From the NCBI GenBank assembly GCA_016720835.1, contig JADKJW010000003.1:1-64000 (forward strand): 64,000 nucleotides of DNA. The letters run 5' to 3'. Position 1 is the first letter of the stretch; the number at the start of each line of letters is the position of its first letter. A model generated the notes under the pieces. It did no database searches. It worked only from the letters and a program-made list of their open reading frames with translations, and was not told the origin of the DNA. The position numbers were made by a program, and so were the translations under genes. The DNA comes from Ignavibacteria bacterium. Its GTDB lineage: Bacteria > Bacteroidota > Ignavibacteria > SZUA-365. Of this stretch, positions 1-9,180 are shown one piece after another.

Positions 1-1902
1 GTCTCTGTCGGTGGAAGCGTCGAACGGCATATGACGCTGATCTCGAGCAGCGAAACAGCGACGAAGGCGCCGCTGGCAGTGGTGATTGGACCCGATTCAT
101 CGCAGTTCCGGGTCGTGTCCGTCTCTCCGGCGATTGTACAACCCGGCGGTGCGGTCACCGTCACCGTGCGATGCCAGCCGACGCGCGCAGCCCGTTTCGA
201 GGCCCTGCTCCGTTTCTACGGCGGCGGCGTCATCGAACCGCTGGAGACTGTCGCGCTCGAGGCCTGCGGCGGGTCGCCGAAATTCAGCATGTCCAAATCG
301 GACATCCAATTCGGTTCGGTCTCGCTCGACAAACCGAAGTTCGACACGCTGGTGATACGCAACGCGGGCACGGGCTCGCTGGAGATTCTCGAGCAATCAA
401 TCGTTGGGCGCGATGCCGGAGTATTCACGATAGTCCAGCACCTCTGCTCATCGTTGGATGCGGGGAAATCGGCTTCACTCGTCGTGCGTTTCTCGCCGTT
501 ACGGCCGGAGTATGCGATCGCCGAGCTCAGGCTGTCCTTCCTCGAATCCGGACCCGGGAACCGCACCTGGTACCTTTCAGGAACCGGACGGGCGCCCGGA
601 CTCACCGCGAAAAGCGCCCTCGATTTCGGCACGCTCGTCACGGATGCCTACGTCATCGACTCGATACGCATTTCCAATGTCGGGAAGTCGCCCCTGCGCT
701 GCTTTGGACAAACGCTCTCGGGACCGGACAGCGCGGCGTTCCGTATCCTCGAGCCGGCTGCGCCGATCATCGATCCGGGCAGGGCGTCGCGCATTGTCAT
801 CGGCTGTTCCGCAAGGCGGGCGCCGAGCCGCCCGCTGTCCCCCGATACTCCAGACGGAGGGGGCGGCCCGGCTTCTCACAGCGGTGACGCCTTGCGTGCA
901 TCGTTGCGCCTGACGAGCGATGACGCATGGTTGCCCGACGTGCTGATCTCGCTCTCCGCGGCCGTCATCGACACCGCGGTGGAGGTGACCCCGCGCGCGT
1001 TCCAGTTCGACACCACCGTGCTACACCAGAGCACGTCGGTGTCGCTGAACATCCGCAACCGGACCGCGTCGTGGTGCGGTATCGACACGATTGCGCTGGA
1101 GGGGCGGGACGCGCAGCTGTTCGACCTGACATCGGCCGGACGGGGTATTCTCGGACCGACGCTCTCGCGCAACGTGCAACTCACTTTCCATCCCGTGACG
1201 GAGGGGGAAATACGCGCTCGCGTGCATATCGCCGCTTCCGATGTGCGGACCTACGATCTCTTCGTTCCGCTCTCCAGCTTTGTATGGCGATACCCTCTCG
1301 AAGCGCGCCCCGACGACCTGCTGATCGAGACCGTCGTCGGTGGATCCGCAACCGCCAAGACGTGGATCAGGAACGTCTCCTCGACGCCGCAGCGCATCGG
1401 CAGGATTTCGTGGGTGTCGGGCGACAAAACGAGCTACACGATATCGACGCCGTCGCCCGAGATGCTGGCGCCAGGGGATTCGACGCGCGTCGACGTCACC
1501 TTCCGCGCGAGCAAGAACGGTTGGAATCTCGCGACCTACGGCGTATACCGCGACGCCGCCAGTGCGCTGTACACCATCCTCACGCTTCGCGGCTTCGGGG
1601 CGCAGGCGCCGAACGGGCTCGATCGCGCGCCGCTGCCTTCGTCCCTCCTCGGTTCCCCCTACCCGCAGCCCGCGGCCGACGCGGCCATTGTTCCGTTTTC
1701 GCTCGCCGCCTCATCGCGGGTCACGCTCGCAGTCCACGATGCGCTCGGCAGACGCGTGGCTCTGCTCGCGGACTCCGACCTCCCGCCCGGCGATCACGCG
1801 CGCAGCCTCGACACGCGCGCCCTCACGCCCGGCGTGTACCTCGTGGCGCTCGAACTTGGGAACAGCATTCGACTGACGAAGACACTGGTTGTGCTTCGGT
1901 AA
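1..1902 (+). CDS. T9SS-sorted choice-of-anchor-D/ASH-repeat protein (5' partial)
   Basis: Secreted, probably surface-attached structural protein. The frame is open from base 1 (the first codons read VSVGGSVERH, then the Met at base 31), and the segment before that Met aligns with the middle of the paralogue at 2116, so the true start lies left of the window. The visible part consists of repeated beta-sandwich units of the ASH/choice-of-anchor-D type (pattern FGSVSLDKPKFDTLVIRN followed by a CSSLDAGKSASLVVRFSP-like strand), known from many T9SS cargo proteins. The last 80 residues form a type A sorting domain: PYPQPAADA, VTLAVHDALGRRVALL, LTPGVYLVALE and a terminal KTLVVLR. Cleavage of this domain and anchoring by the T9SS is inferred from the family. 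The last 300 bases are close to identical to those of the next gene. Substrate or partner unknown. Confidence 0.85.
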   Translation, partial: VSVGGSVERHMTLISSSETATKAPLAVVIGPDSSQFRVVSVSPAIVQPGGAVTVTVRCQPTRAARFEALLRFYGGGVIEPLETVALEACGGSPKFSMSKSDIQFGSVSLDKPKFDTLVIRNAGTGSLEILEQSIVGRDAGVFTIVQHLCSSLDAGKSASLVVRFSPLRPEYAIAELRLSFLESGPGNRTWYLSGTGRAPGLTAKSALDFGTLVTDAYVIDSIRISNVGKSPLRCFGQTLSGPDSAAFRILEPAAPIIDPGRASRIVIGCSARRAPSRPLSPDTPDGGGGPASHSGDALRASLRLTSDDAWLPDVLISLSAAVIDTAVEVTPRAFQFDTTVLHQSTSVSLNIRNRTASWCGIDTIALEGRDAQLFDLTSAGRGILGPTLSRNVQLTFHPVTEGEIRARVHIAASDVRTYDLFVPLSSFVWRYPLEARPDDLLIETVVGGSATAKTWIRNVSSTPQRIGRISWVSGDKTSYTISTPSPEMLAPGDSTRVDVTFRASKNGWNLATYGVYRDAASALYTILTLRGFGAQAPNGLDRAPLPSSLLGSPYPQPAADAAIVPFSLAASSRVTLAVHDALGRRVALLADSDLPPGDHARSLDTRALTPGVYLVALELGNSIRLTKTLVVLR

Positions 1903-1935
1903 TCATGGAAGAGAACGATGGTGAAGAAAGGTGGA

Positions 1936-2000
1936 AAGGAGAAGGTGAAGGAGAATTGAGAAATGAAATGCGCGCGGCTTGGATAATTCACCTTCTCCTT
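1936..2000. repeat. 14-bp perfect inverted repeat in purine/pyrimidine-asymmetric spacer
   Basis: Arms 1936-1949 (AAGGAGAAGGTGAA) and 1987-2000 (TTCACCTTCTCCTT) are exact reverse complements around a 37-base loop. The left side of this spacer is almost pure purine and the right side almost pure pyrimidine. It lies 34 bases after the stop of the first T9SS gene and 116 bases before the next start, so it may fold as a hairpin between the two transcripts. There is no U-run, so a classical terminator is not supported. Confidence 0.5.
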
Positions 2001-2115
2001 CAACTTCTCCCTTCTCCCTTGCATTCTCTTTGTCATCCCGCGAATGTTTTGTGGCTTGCGAGTGGCTCCTGCACTCGCGAACTTGCGCAATCGCACACGC
2101 ACATCCGGGGTGGCC

Positions 2116-5100
2116 ATGGGACGAATTGGATACACACTCGCGCTGTTGCTGCTCCTTGACACGGGAGCGGGCGCGCAGAACGTCTGGGAACGCATCTCGC
2201 GGCAGTACAACGGACAGATGTTCTCCTGCGTCGCCTGCCCCGATTCGCTCAGCGCGGTGGTGACACTGAATGACACGCTCATCTTGCGCAGCAGCGATCA
2301 GGGTCAGTCCTGGAAATTCGTCGGCTGCTCCGCGGGAAGGAGCACGCGCATGAATTGGGTTTCATTCTCGGACGCGAAAAACGGAATCGCCGTCGGCGAC
2401 TCCGGCGGCATCGTGACCACGACGGACGGAGGGGAAAGCTGGTCCGCGCGGAGCATCCCAGGCCTGCGATCGACGCTCCGCGCGGTGGCAACTCCCGCGC
2501 CGAATGTCGCCGTGATCTTGAGCGATTCCAGCATCTTCTTCACGACGCGCGACGGATGCGGGACATGGACGCGATCGTCGAGCCTCTCCGCCGCGAACCT
2601 GACGTGCATGGCATTTCCGGACACCACCGTCGGATTTTGTGTCGGGCCCGGCGCGTGGACGTTTAGAACGAATGATCTTGGGGCTACATGGACACGGATC
2701 GATGCGAACACGAAGGAGAATTTTCGCGCCATGTATTTCTCCGATGGCATGCACGGCTACGCCTCCTCGGATTACGTGGTGATGCGAACCAGGGACGGCG
2801 GTGACTCCTGGGACTACCCTCACCCGAGCGGGAAGGGACAGGCGCTCTATTTTCTCGACTCGGCAACAGGAATTGCCGGCAGCCGGAACAAGCTCCTGCG
2901 CACAGGAAATTCCGGCGCGAGCTGGAACGGCGTATTCGACGCGGGAGACTATTCACCCTGCAGGGTGAGTTCCGTCTCGTTCGGTTCCAGGAAATTCGGC
3001 GTGGTCGTCGGGAGCTACGGACTCATCCTGGTGACGCGCGATGGCGGACTGTCGTGGGCGCAGCGCGGGGGTCCGATGAACTTCGACCGTCCATACGGGA
3101 TGCACTTCCCGACTGCGGAGCGCGGGTACTTGTGCTCCAACGCCGGACGCTTTTTCCGCACCGACGACGCGGGGACGATGTGGCGCCAACGGGGGACCCC
3201 ACTCGGCGATGATCTCACCGCCGTGCATTTTCCCTCCCGCGACAACGGTTGGGTCGTGGCGAAGAACGGCAGGGCAATGCACACCACGGACGCCGGCGAT
3301 ACGTGGAGCACGCCGAATACCGGCGTTACCAACACCCTTTCCGCGGTGCACTTCCGGGACACCGCGAACGGCCTCATCGCCGGGGAGCAGGGAGTGATCC
3401 TCCGCACGCGCGACGGCGGCAAGGGCTGGACGCAGCAGTGGAGCGGCACGCGCGAGGCATTGCGAAGCATCGCGTGGACGGATACCGCCACCGCCCTGGC
3501 TGTCGGGATGGGCGGCGTCATTCTCCGCACCACCGACGGCGGAGATCGCTGGCAGCGTATCGGCACGGCCGTCGCGGGAAACATCAATGCGCTCTGGATG
3601 ACCGATGGCGCGACGGGGTACGCATCGGGAGATACCGGTCTCTGCCTGCGCACGACGGACGGCGGGGCTTCATGGGAGCGGATCGTCTTCACGCTGCCGT
3701 ACACCCGGTTTTCAGGATTGGCGGTCGGCTTCGCCGATGCGGACTGGGGCATCATCGACGGCGGAGCGAAGTACACGATGTTCGAAAGCACCGATGGTGC
3801 GTCGTCGTGGCACGAAACGCCGATTGGCTGGTGGGGACTCACCGGGACCATGGTTCCGATCATGCGCAGCGTGTCCTTCCCCGATCCTCTGCACGGCTAC
3901 TGCGGCATGGAAGTGACGAATCTCTTTCGCTGCGTGCGAGCTCCGGCTCCATCCCCGAAACTGTCGGTGAGCGGCGCGTCCGCAGGCTTCGGCCGCGCGA
4001 CTCGGGGCACTGTGCTGACGCGAAGGCTGTGGATCGCGAATATCGGCGCCCGGACAATGGATACGCCGACGATATCCATTATCGGACCCGACGCTCCTGA
4101 ATTCTCCGTGCTCCGGCATCCCGCAACGCCGCTGCGGGCCGACGCCGCGAAGCACGCGATCGACATCGTGTGGAACGCCGGATCGGAAGGCCAGAAGGAT
4201 GCCGTGCTCCGCATCATCGCACCGAACGCCGTCCCGTCGGTCACCGTCATCCCATTGAGCGCCGTATCCGTGCAGCCGCGGTGGACAGCGAACGCCACGC
4301 GCCTGCAGTTCGGCGAAACGAACATCGGCATTCCGTCTGAACGCGCGATCACGCTGGTGTCGCAGTCGCCGTCGCCGATGGCCGCACCGCGCCCATCGCT
4401 CGAAGGCTTCGACGCCGACCAGTTCAGCATCGCCTCCGTAACCCCCAGCGTGGTGCAGCCAGGCGGGAAGGCCACGGTCACCGTACGCTGCCTCCCCCTG
4501 CGCGAGGGACGCACCGCCGAGGCATGGCTCCGCTTCGCTGGCGACGGCGTCATCGAGCCGCTGGAGACGGTTTCGCTGGAGGCCACCACGACGCGTCCGG
4601 TGCTGCTGTTGAATACATGGTCGGTGGCGTCAGGCACCCACAACGTGGGTTCGTTCAGCCTGGACACGATAACCATACGGAACACGGGCAACGGGAGTCT
4701 CGAGATCCGCGGTCAGAGTCTCCGCGGCCGCGACTCGGCGGCGTATCGCATTCACACCCCCGCCTCCTCGCCTCTCACCGCCGGGCAATCAACGAAGATC
4801 CTCCTGCGCTTCACTCCCCTGCGCGCGGGCGCAGTGGACGCGGCACTGTGTTTCGATTGCAATGATGGAAAAACCCCCCAGGTGGCGGTGCCTCTCAGCG
4901 GCTTCGGCGTCGGCGCCGTCCTCACCCCAGCGAAGAACGGCCTCGATTTCGGCTCGCTCATTTCCGGCTGCTTCAGCATCGATTCGATACGGATATCGAA
5001 CACCGGAGCAGCGCCGCTGCACGTGGCCGAACTGTCGATCGGCGGACCGGACAGCGCGGCGTTCAGCATCATCGAGAGGACCGCGGCAAGCATCGATCCC

Positions 5101-7833
5101 GGCCGGGCTTCCCGCGTCGTGATCGGCTGTTCGACGACACGCGTCGCGATTCCGATCCATCCCTTCGATTCGACCGTTGCCGGAGAAGGCGATGCTCCTC
5201 CGCGACCGAGGGGCTCGTTGTCCGCCTCGCTGCGCCTTGTGAGCGACGACACCTGGTCGGCGGAGTACGCTCTTCCGATCTTCGCGCGTGTAGTGGACAC
5301 CGCCATTCAGGTGACACCACGGCCGATATCGTACGATACGACGGTTCTGCATCAGGAAGCGACGGCGACACTGTCCATCAGCAACCCGACATCCGTCTTG
5401 ACCGAAATTACATGGATCACGTTCGAAGGGCCTGATGCAGCGCTGTTCAGCCTGGCCTCGCCTTCGCTCGGCGCCCTCACGCCCCGGACGGCACGCGATG
5501 TGCAGGTCGCGATCCTCGCCGACACGGAAGGACCGAAGCACGCCTCCCTGCGCATCGGCACAACTGATGTGCGGTATTCCGAGACGGTTGTGCCGCTTTC
5601 CGCGTTCGTATGGCAATTCCCTCTCGAAGTGCGCCCGCGGGAACTGGTCATCGAAACCATGCTTGGCGGTCCGGGCGCAACCGCGCGTACGTGGATCAGG
5701 AATGTGTCCAATGCGGAACAGCTGATCACGGCCATTTCCAGGCTCTCGGGAGACACGGGTAGCTTCACCGTCTCCGCCCCGTCGGCTGCAACGCTCCTGC
5801 CCGGGGATTCTGCGAGCGTCATCATTACATTCCGGCCCCGCAAGCTCGGATGGGCAGTCTCGACGTACGGCGTGTCCCGCAATGCGGTGAGTACGGTCCG
5901 CGCCAATCTCATTCTCCGGGGATTCGGAGCACAACCTCCGGTAAAACTCGATCGCGCGCCTCTGCCCTCGTCCGTCCTCGGTTCCCACTACCCGCAGCCC
6001 GGGGCAGACGCGGCCATGGTTCCGTTTTCGCTCGCCGCCTCATCGCGGGTCACGCTCGCAGTCCACGACGCGCTCGGCCGCCGCGTGGCGGTGCTCGCGG
6101 ACTCCGACCTCCGCCAAGGCGAGTCACGCACGCATCCTGGACACGGGCGCCCTCACGCCCGGCATGATCCTTCGTTGGCGCTCGAACTTGGGAACCCCGT
6201 CATCATTCGACCTTCAACATTCACACTTCTAATTATCCTTCATAATCACCCGTCACGCTTTCGCCCATCTCCCGCCGAGGAATTTCCGGAGTTCGAGCAG
6301 CACGATGATGGTCAGCGACACGCCCGTGCAGATCGCCCATTCCTTCAGGGTGAGCGGAATCACGCGCAGCAGGTCGTTGAGGCCCGGCAGGTGAATCGCG
6401 AGCACCTGCAGCGTGAGGGAGACGAACATCACGATGATCAGCGGCTTGTTGCTGAAGGGTCCGATCGAGAAAATGGACTTCCCGAGCGACCGCGAGTTGT
6501 GCACGTTGAAGATCTGGAACAGCGCCAGCGTCACGAAGGCCATCGTGCGCGCCTTGCGCAGCGCGAACTCCTGCAGGTCGGGCGTCACGATGAAGTACGA
6601 GTAGAAATGCAGCGCCCACTGGTACACGCCCAGCGTGCCGAGCATCATGATCATGCCCGCGAAGAGAATCGAGACCAGCATGTCCTTCGGCACCAGCCCG
6701 GCGTTGCTCTCGCGCGGCGGACGCCCCATGACGTTCCCGTGCTCCTTCTCGTAGGCGAGCGGGAAGGTGGAGATGCCGTCGGTCACGAGATTGATCCACA
6801 GCAATTGCGCGGGCAGCAGGGGCAGCGGCATGCGCGCGAGAATGGAGATCGTGAGCGTCAGCACGCCGCCGAAGCTCGTGCTCAGGATGAAGAGGATGAT
6901 GTGCCGCAGGTTGTCGAAAATCACGCGCCCGTAGCGCACGGCCTGCGCGATGGACGCGAAGTTGTCGTCCGTCACCACCATGCTCGAGGCTTCCTTGGCG
7001 ACGTCGGTGCCGGACCCCATCGCCACGCCGATGTCCGCGGCCTTCAGCGCGGGCGCGTCGTTCACGCCGTCGCCCGTCATCGCCACCACGTGGTTGCGGG
7101 CCTGCAGCGCCTTCACGATGCGGAGCTTGTGCAGCGGCGAGACGCGCGCGAACACCTCCGTGATGTCGGCGATGCCCTTCAGCGTGCGGTCGCTCATGCC
7201 GTCGAGTTCGGCGCCGGTCACCACGTCGATCGTGCTCTCCATGTTGAGCTGCTGCGCGATGGCGCGCGCCGTCTCCTTGTGGTCGCCGGTGATCATGATC
7301 ACCTTGATGCCCGCGGTGCGGCAGTCCTCGATGGCGCGCTTCGCCTCCTCGCGCGGCGGATCGTACATGCCCTGCAGTCCGGCGTAGATGCAGTTGCGGT
7401 AGGTCGCATCGTCGTGCACATCCTCGTTCTCGCCGATCTCGCGGAACGCGAAGGCGATCACGCGCAGCGCCTGCGCGGAGAGGGTGGCCACATCGCGCTC
7501 CACGGCCTCGGTGTCGATGGGCTGCTCGCCGTCGTCGGTCCACTGCCGCCACGACATGCGCAGGATCCGTTCGGCCGAGCCCTTCACGAACAGGTACGTC
7601 TTGCCGTGCGCGCGCACGGTCACGGCCATGTACTGATTCTCGGATTCGAAGGGACGCAGTCCGACAACGGAATGCGACGCGGCCTCCGCCTCGCTGTCGA
7701 AGCCGGCCTTGCGCGCGGACACGATGAGCGCGCCCTCGGTCGGATCCCCCACGAGCAGGGTCTTCCCGTTCTCCTGCACGATCTTGGACTCGGTGCAGAG
7801 CAGTCCGATGCTCAGCACCGTGGCGAGGGGTGA
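2116..7833 (+). CDS. T9SS cargo with BNR/YCF48-like propeller and ASH repeats; damaged C-terminus, no stop until inside the convergent ATPase
   Basis: Start chosen at 2116: GGGGTGG lies just upstream and the protein opens with a clear signal peptide (MGRIGYTLALLLLLDTGAGA). Residues about 25-620 are repeated units with the GxSW/TxDGGxSW signature of YCF48/BNR beta-propellers; residues about 640-1280 are ASH/choice-of-anchor-D repeats like those of the gene at 1. The C-terminus starts as a sorting domain nearly identical to that paralogue (VTLAVHDALGRRVAVLADSD). An extra base near 6123 and two extra bases near 6170-6176 then scramble the core, the frame recovers for LALELGN, and the terminal KTLVVLR is missing. 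No in-frame stop follows until 7833, so the last ~530 codons are antisense to the ATPase gene and carry no coding signal. Real coding support ends near 6200. Export may survive but surface sorting is doubtful. It could also be a recent pseudogene or contain sequencing errors. Confidence 0.7.
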   Translation: MGRIGYTLALLLLLDTGAGAQNVWERISRQYNGQMFSCVACPDSLSAVVTLNDTLILRSSDQGQSWKFVGCSAGRSTRMNWVSFSDAKNGIAVGDSGGIVTTTDGGESWSARSIPGLRSTLRAVATPAPNVAVILSDSSIFFTTRDGCGTWTRSSSLSAANLTCMAFPDTTVGFCVGPGAWTFRTNDLGATWTRIDANTKENFRAMYFSDGMHGYASSDYVVMRTRDGGDSWDYPHPSGKGQALYFLDSATGIAGSRNKLLRTGNSGASWNGVFDAGDYSPCRVSSVSFGSRKFGVVVGSYGLILVTRDGGLSWAQRGGPMNFDRPYGMHFPTAERGYLCSNAGRFFRTDDAGTMWRQRGTPLGDDLTAVHFPSRDNGWVVAKNGRAMHTTDAGDTWSTPNTGVTNTLSAVHFRDTANGLIAGEQGVILRTRDGGKGWTQQWSGTREALRSIAWTDTATALAVGMGGVILRTTDGGDRWQRIGTAVAGNINALWMTDGATGYASGDTGLCLRTTDGGASWERIVFTLPYTRFSGLAVGFADADWGIIDGGAKYTMFESTDGASSWHETPIGWWGLTGTMVPIMRSVSFPDPLHGYCGMEVTNLFRCVRAPAPSPKLSVSGASAGFGRATRGTVLTRRLWIANIGARTMDTPTISIIGPDAPEFSVLRHPATPLRADAAKHAIDIVWNAGSEGQKDAVLRIIAPNAVPSVTVIPLSAVSVQPRWTANATRLQFGETNIGIPSERAITLVSQSPSPMAAPRPSLEGFDADQFSIASVTPSVVQPGGKATVTVRCLPLREGRTAEAWLRFAGDGVIEPLETVSLEATTTRPVLLLNTWSVASGTHNVGSFSLDTITIRNTGNGSLEIRGQSLRGRDSAAYRIHTPASSPLTAGQSTKILLRFTPLRAGAVDAALCFDCNDGKTPQVAVPLSGFGVGAVLTPAKNGLDFGSLISGCFSIDSIRISNTGAAPLHVAELSIGGPDSAAFSIIERTAASIDPGRASRVVIGCSTTRVAIPIHPFDSTVAGEGDAPPRPRGSLSASLRLVSDDTWSAEYALPIFARVVDTAIQVTPRPISYDTTVLHQEATATLSISNPTSVLTEITWITFEGPDAALFSLASPSLGALTPRTARDVQVAILADTEGPKHASLRIGTTDVRYSETVVPLSAFVWQFPLEVRPRELVIETMLGGPGATARTWIRNVSNAEQLITAISRLSGDTGSFTVSAPSAATLLPGDSASVIITFRPRKLGWAVSTYGVSRNAVSTVRANLILRGFGAQPPVKLDRAPLPSSVLGSHYPQPGADAAMVPFSLAASSRVTLAVHDALGRRVAVLADSDLRQGESRTHPGHGRPHARHDPSLALELGNPVIIRPSTFTLLIILHNHPSRFRPSPAEEFPEFEQHDDGQRHARADRPFLQGERNHAQQVVEARQVNREHLQREGDEHHDDQRLVAEGSDRENGLPERPRVVHVEDLEQRQRHEGHRARLAQRELLQVGRHDEVRVEMQRPLVHAQRAEHHDHAREENRDQHVLRHQPGVALARRTPHDVPVLLLVGEREGGDAVGHEIDPQQLRGQQGQRHARENGDRERQHAAEARAQDEEDDVPQVVENHAPVAHGLRDGREVVVRHHHARGFLGDVGAGPHRHADVRGLQRGRVVHAVARHRHHVVAGLQRLHDAELVQRRDAREHLRDVGDALQRAVAHAVEFGAGHHVDRALHVELLRDGARRLLVVAGDHDHLDARGAAVLDGALRLLARRIVHALQSGVDAVAVGRIVVHILVLADLAEREGDHAQRLRGEGGHIALHGLGVDGLLAVVGPLPPRHAQDPFGRALHEQVRLAVRAHGHGHVLILGFEGTQSDNGMRRGLRLAVEAGLARGHDERALGRIPHEQGLPVLLHDLGLGAEQSDAQHRGEG

Positions 7834-8958
7834 ATCGCGCTTCACGATGCTCGCGCGCTCGCCCGATTCGTCGAGCACCGCGCCTTCGGGTTCGTAGCCG
7901 AGCCCCGTCACCGTGTAGGTCCTGCCGCCCGCGATGATGCGCGTCACCGTCATGGCGTTCGCGGTGAGCGTGCCCGTCTTGTCCGTGCAGATGATGGTGG
8001 TGGAGCCGAGCGTCTCCACCGCGGCGAGCTTGCGGATGATGGCGTTGCGCTTGGCCATCGTGTACACGCCGATGGAGAGCGCGACGGTGACCGACACCGG
8101 CAGCCCCTCGGGAATGGCGGACACGGCCATGCCGACGGCGGTGAGGAACATCTGCAGCAGCGTGTTGTCCTGCAGGATGCCGCCGACGAAGATGATGAGG
8201 ATGGCGACGCCGATCGCGATGCTGAGCTTCTTGCCGAATTTCTCGAGCCGGTGCTGCAGCGGCGACATGGTGTCGCCCGCTTCGATGATGTTCTTCGTGA
8301 TGATGCCGAGTTCGGACTGCGCGCCGACCTCGGTGACGATGCCCCTGCCGCGGCCGCGCTGCACCACCGTGCCCGCGTACAGCATGTTGAGGCGGTCGCC
8401 CAGCGAGGCGTTTTCCTCGACGTCGGCCAGGGCCTTCTTGGTCACGGCGAGACTCTCGCCCGTGAGCATGGATTCATCCACCACCAGTTCCTGCGTTTCC
8501 ACAAGACGGATGTCGGCCGGCACCTTGGTTCCGGATTCGACGAAGACGATGTCGCCGCAGACCAGTTCCGTCGCGGTGACGGTGGACTGCGCGCCGTTGC
8601 GCAGCACGCGCGCCGACGGGGATGTGAGATTCTTGAGGGCGTTCAGCGCCGCTTCGGCCTTTTTTTCCTGATAGAAGCCGATGAGCGTGTTCACGAACAC
8701 CACCGCGAAAATGATGATGGAATCCGTCGGATCGGCGAGCAACGCCGTGAGCACGCCCGCCGCGAGCAAAATGTAGATGATCGGATTGTTGAACTGTTCG
8801 AGAAAGAGGAGGATGGGGGATTTCACCTTTTCCTTCGGAAGCTCGTTCTTTCCGTGCTTGCCGCGCGACTTCTCGATGCCGGCATCGGTCAGTCCGTTCG
8901 CGAGGTCCGTCTCGAAATGCGTCGCGATGTCGTCAAAGGGAGTGGTGTGCCAATTCAT
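6253..8958 (-). CDS. P-type (P2) cation-transporting ATPase, Ca2+-ATPase-like
   Basis: Inner-membrane ATP-driven cation pump, 901 residues, full length for the P2 family. Landmarks: the N-terminal cation-ATPase domain (1-60), two helices at about 48-92, the actuator TGES at 166-169, PEGLP at 283-287 in helix M4 (the cation-binding kink of Ca2+-type pumps), the phosphorylated Asp326 in DKTGTLT, the hinge TGDGVNDAP, and a C-terminal six-helix block with WINLVTDG. These point to SERCA/PMR1/PMCA-like Ca2+ export; Na+ or Mn2+ cannot be excluded from sequence alone. The start ATG at 8958 sits only seven bases after a TAACTTCG box, so the transcript may be almost leaderless. It converges with the T9SS cargo gene, whose frame runs into it with no stop. 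Confidence 0.95.
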   Translation of the reverse strand: MNWHTTPFDDIATHFETDLANGLTDAGIEKSRGKHGKNELPKEKVKSPILLFLEQFNNPIIYILLAAGVLTALLADPTDSIIIFAVVFVNTLIGFYQEKKAEAALNALKNLTSPSARVLRNGAQSTVTATELVCGDIVFVESGTKVPADIRLVETQELVVDESMLTGESLAVTKKALADVEENASLGDRLNMLYAGTVVQRGRGRGIVTEVGAQSELGIITKNIIEAGDTMSPLQHRLEKFGKKLSIAIGVAILIIFVGGILQDNTLLQMFLTAVGMAVSAIPEGLPVSVTVALSIGVYTMAKRNAIIRKLAAVETLGSTTIICTDKTGTLTANAMTVTRIIAGGRTYTVTGLGYEPEGAVLDESGERASIVKRDSPLATVLSIGLLCTESKIVQENGKTLLVGDPTEGALIVSARKAGFDSEAEAASHSVVGLRPFESENQYMAVTVRAHGKTYLFVKGSAERILRMSWRQWTDDGEQPIDTEAVERDVATLSAQALRVIAFAFREIGENEDVHDDATYRNCIYAGLQGMYDPPREEAKRAIEDCRTAGIKVIMITGDHKETARAIAQQLNMESTIDVVTGAELDGMSDRTLKGIADITEVFARVSPLHKLRIVKALQARNHVVAMTGDGVNDAPALKAADIGVAMGSGTDVAKEASSMVVTDDNFASIAQAVRYGRVIFDNLRHIILFILSTSFGGVLTLTISILARMPLPLLPAQLLWINLVTDGISTFPLAYEKEHGNVMGRPPRESNAGLVPKDMLVSILFAGMIMMLGTLGVYQWALHFYSYFIVTPDLQEFALRKARTMAFVTLALFQIFNVHNSRSLGKSIFSIGPFSNKPLIIVMFVSLTLQVLAIHLPGLNDLLRVIPLTLKEWAICTGVSLTIIVLLELRKFLGGRWAKA

Positions 8959-9108
8959 AAAAAACGAAGTTAGTGGTGGATTGAATCTTCAATGAATCCG
9001 AATGCACGGAAAATACCAAATGTCCGTGGGACTCTCCCCATGCCGCATGCGCTTCCCAATCCTCGCGCGCGGACAGTTCTGTCATCTCACGACTTCCCGA
9101 CTCACGAC

Positions 9109-9180
9109 TCACCCCTCGGCTTCGCTCGGGGCAGGCTCCTCACGATTCACCCCTCGGCTTCGCTCGGGGCAGGCTCCTCA
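9109..9180. repeat. Two tandem copies of a palindrome-containing ~33-bp repeat
   Basis: Copies at about 9109-9142 and 9147-9180 share TCACCCCTCGGCTTCGCTCG and continue GGGCAGGCTCCTCA; the core CCCCTCGG...CTCGGGG is palindromic and can form a hairpin. The shorter unit ACTCACGACT/CTCACGATTCAC links the copies. The outer edge of the second copy supplies the TGA stop of the CDGSH gene at 9178, so the repeat directly abuts, and may have truncated, that coding sequence. This looks like a dispersed palindromic repeat (REP-like); with two copies and no spacers it is not a CRISPR. Confidence 0.7.

Noticed and set aside
6233..7552. Minus frame of 439 codons inside the ATPase
   Set aside because: Another frame of the ATPase gene, Arg/His-rich, no family match.
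9109..9180. CRISPR array
   Set aside because: Only two units, almost no spacer and a palindromic core; no cas genes.
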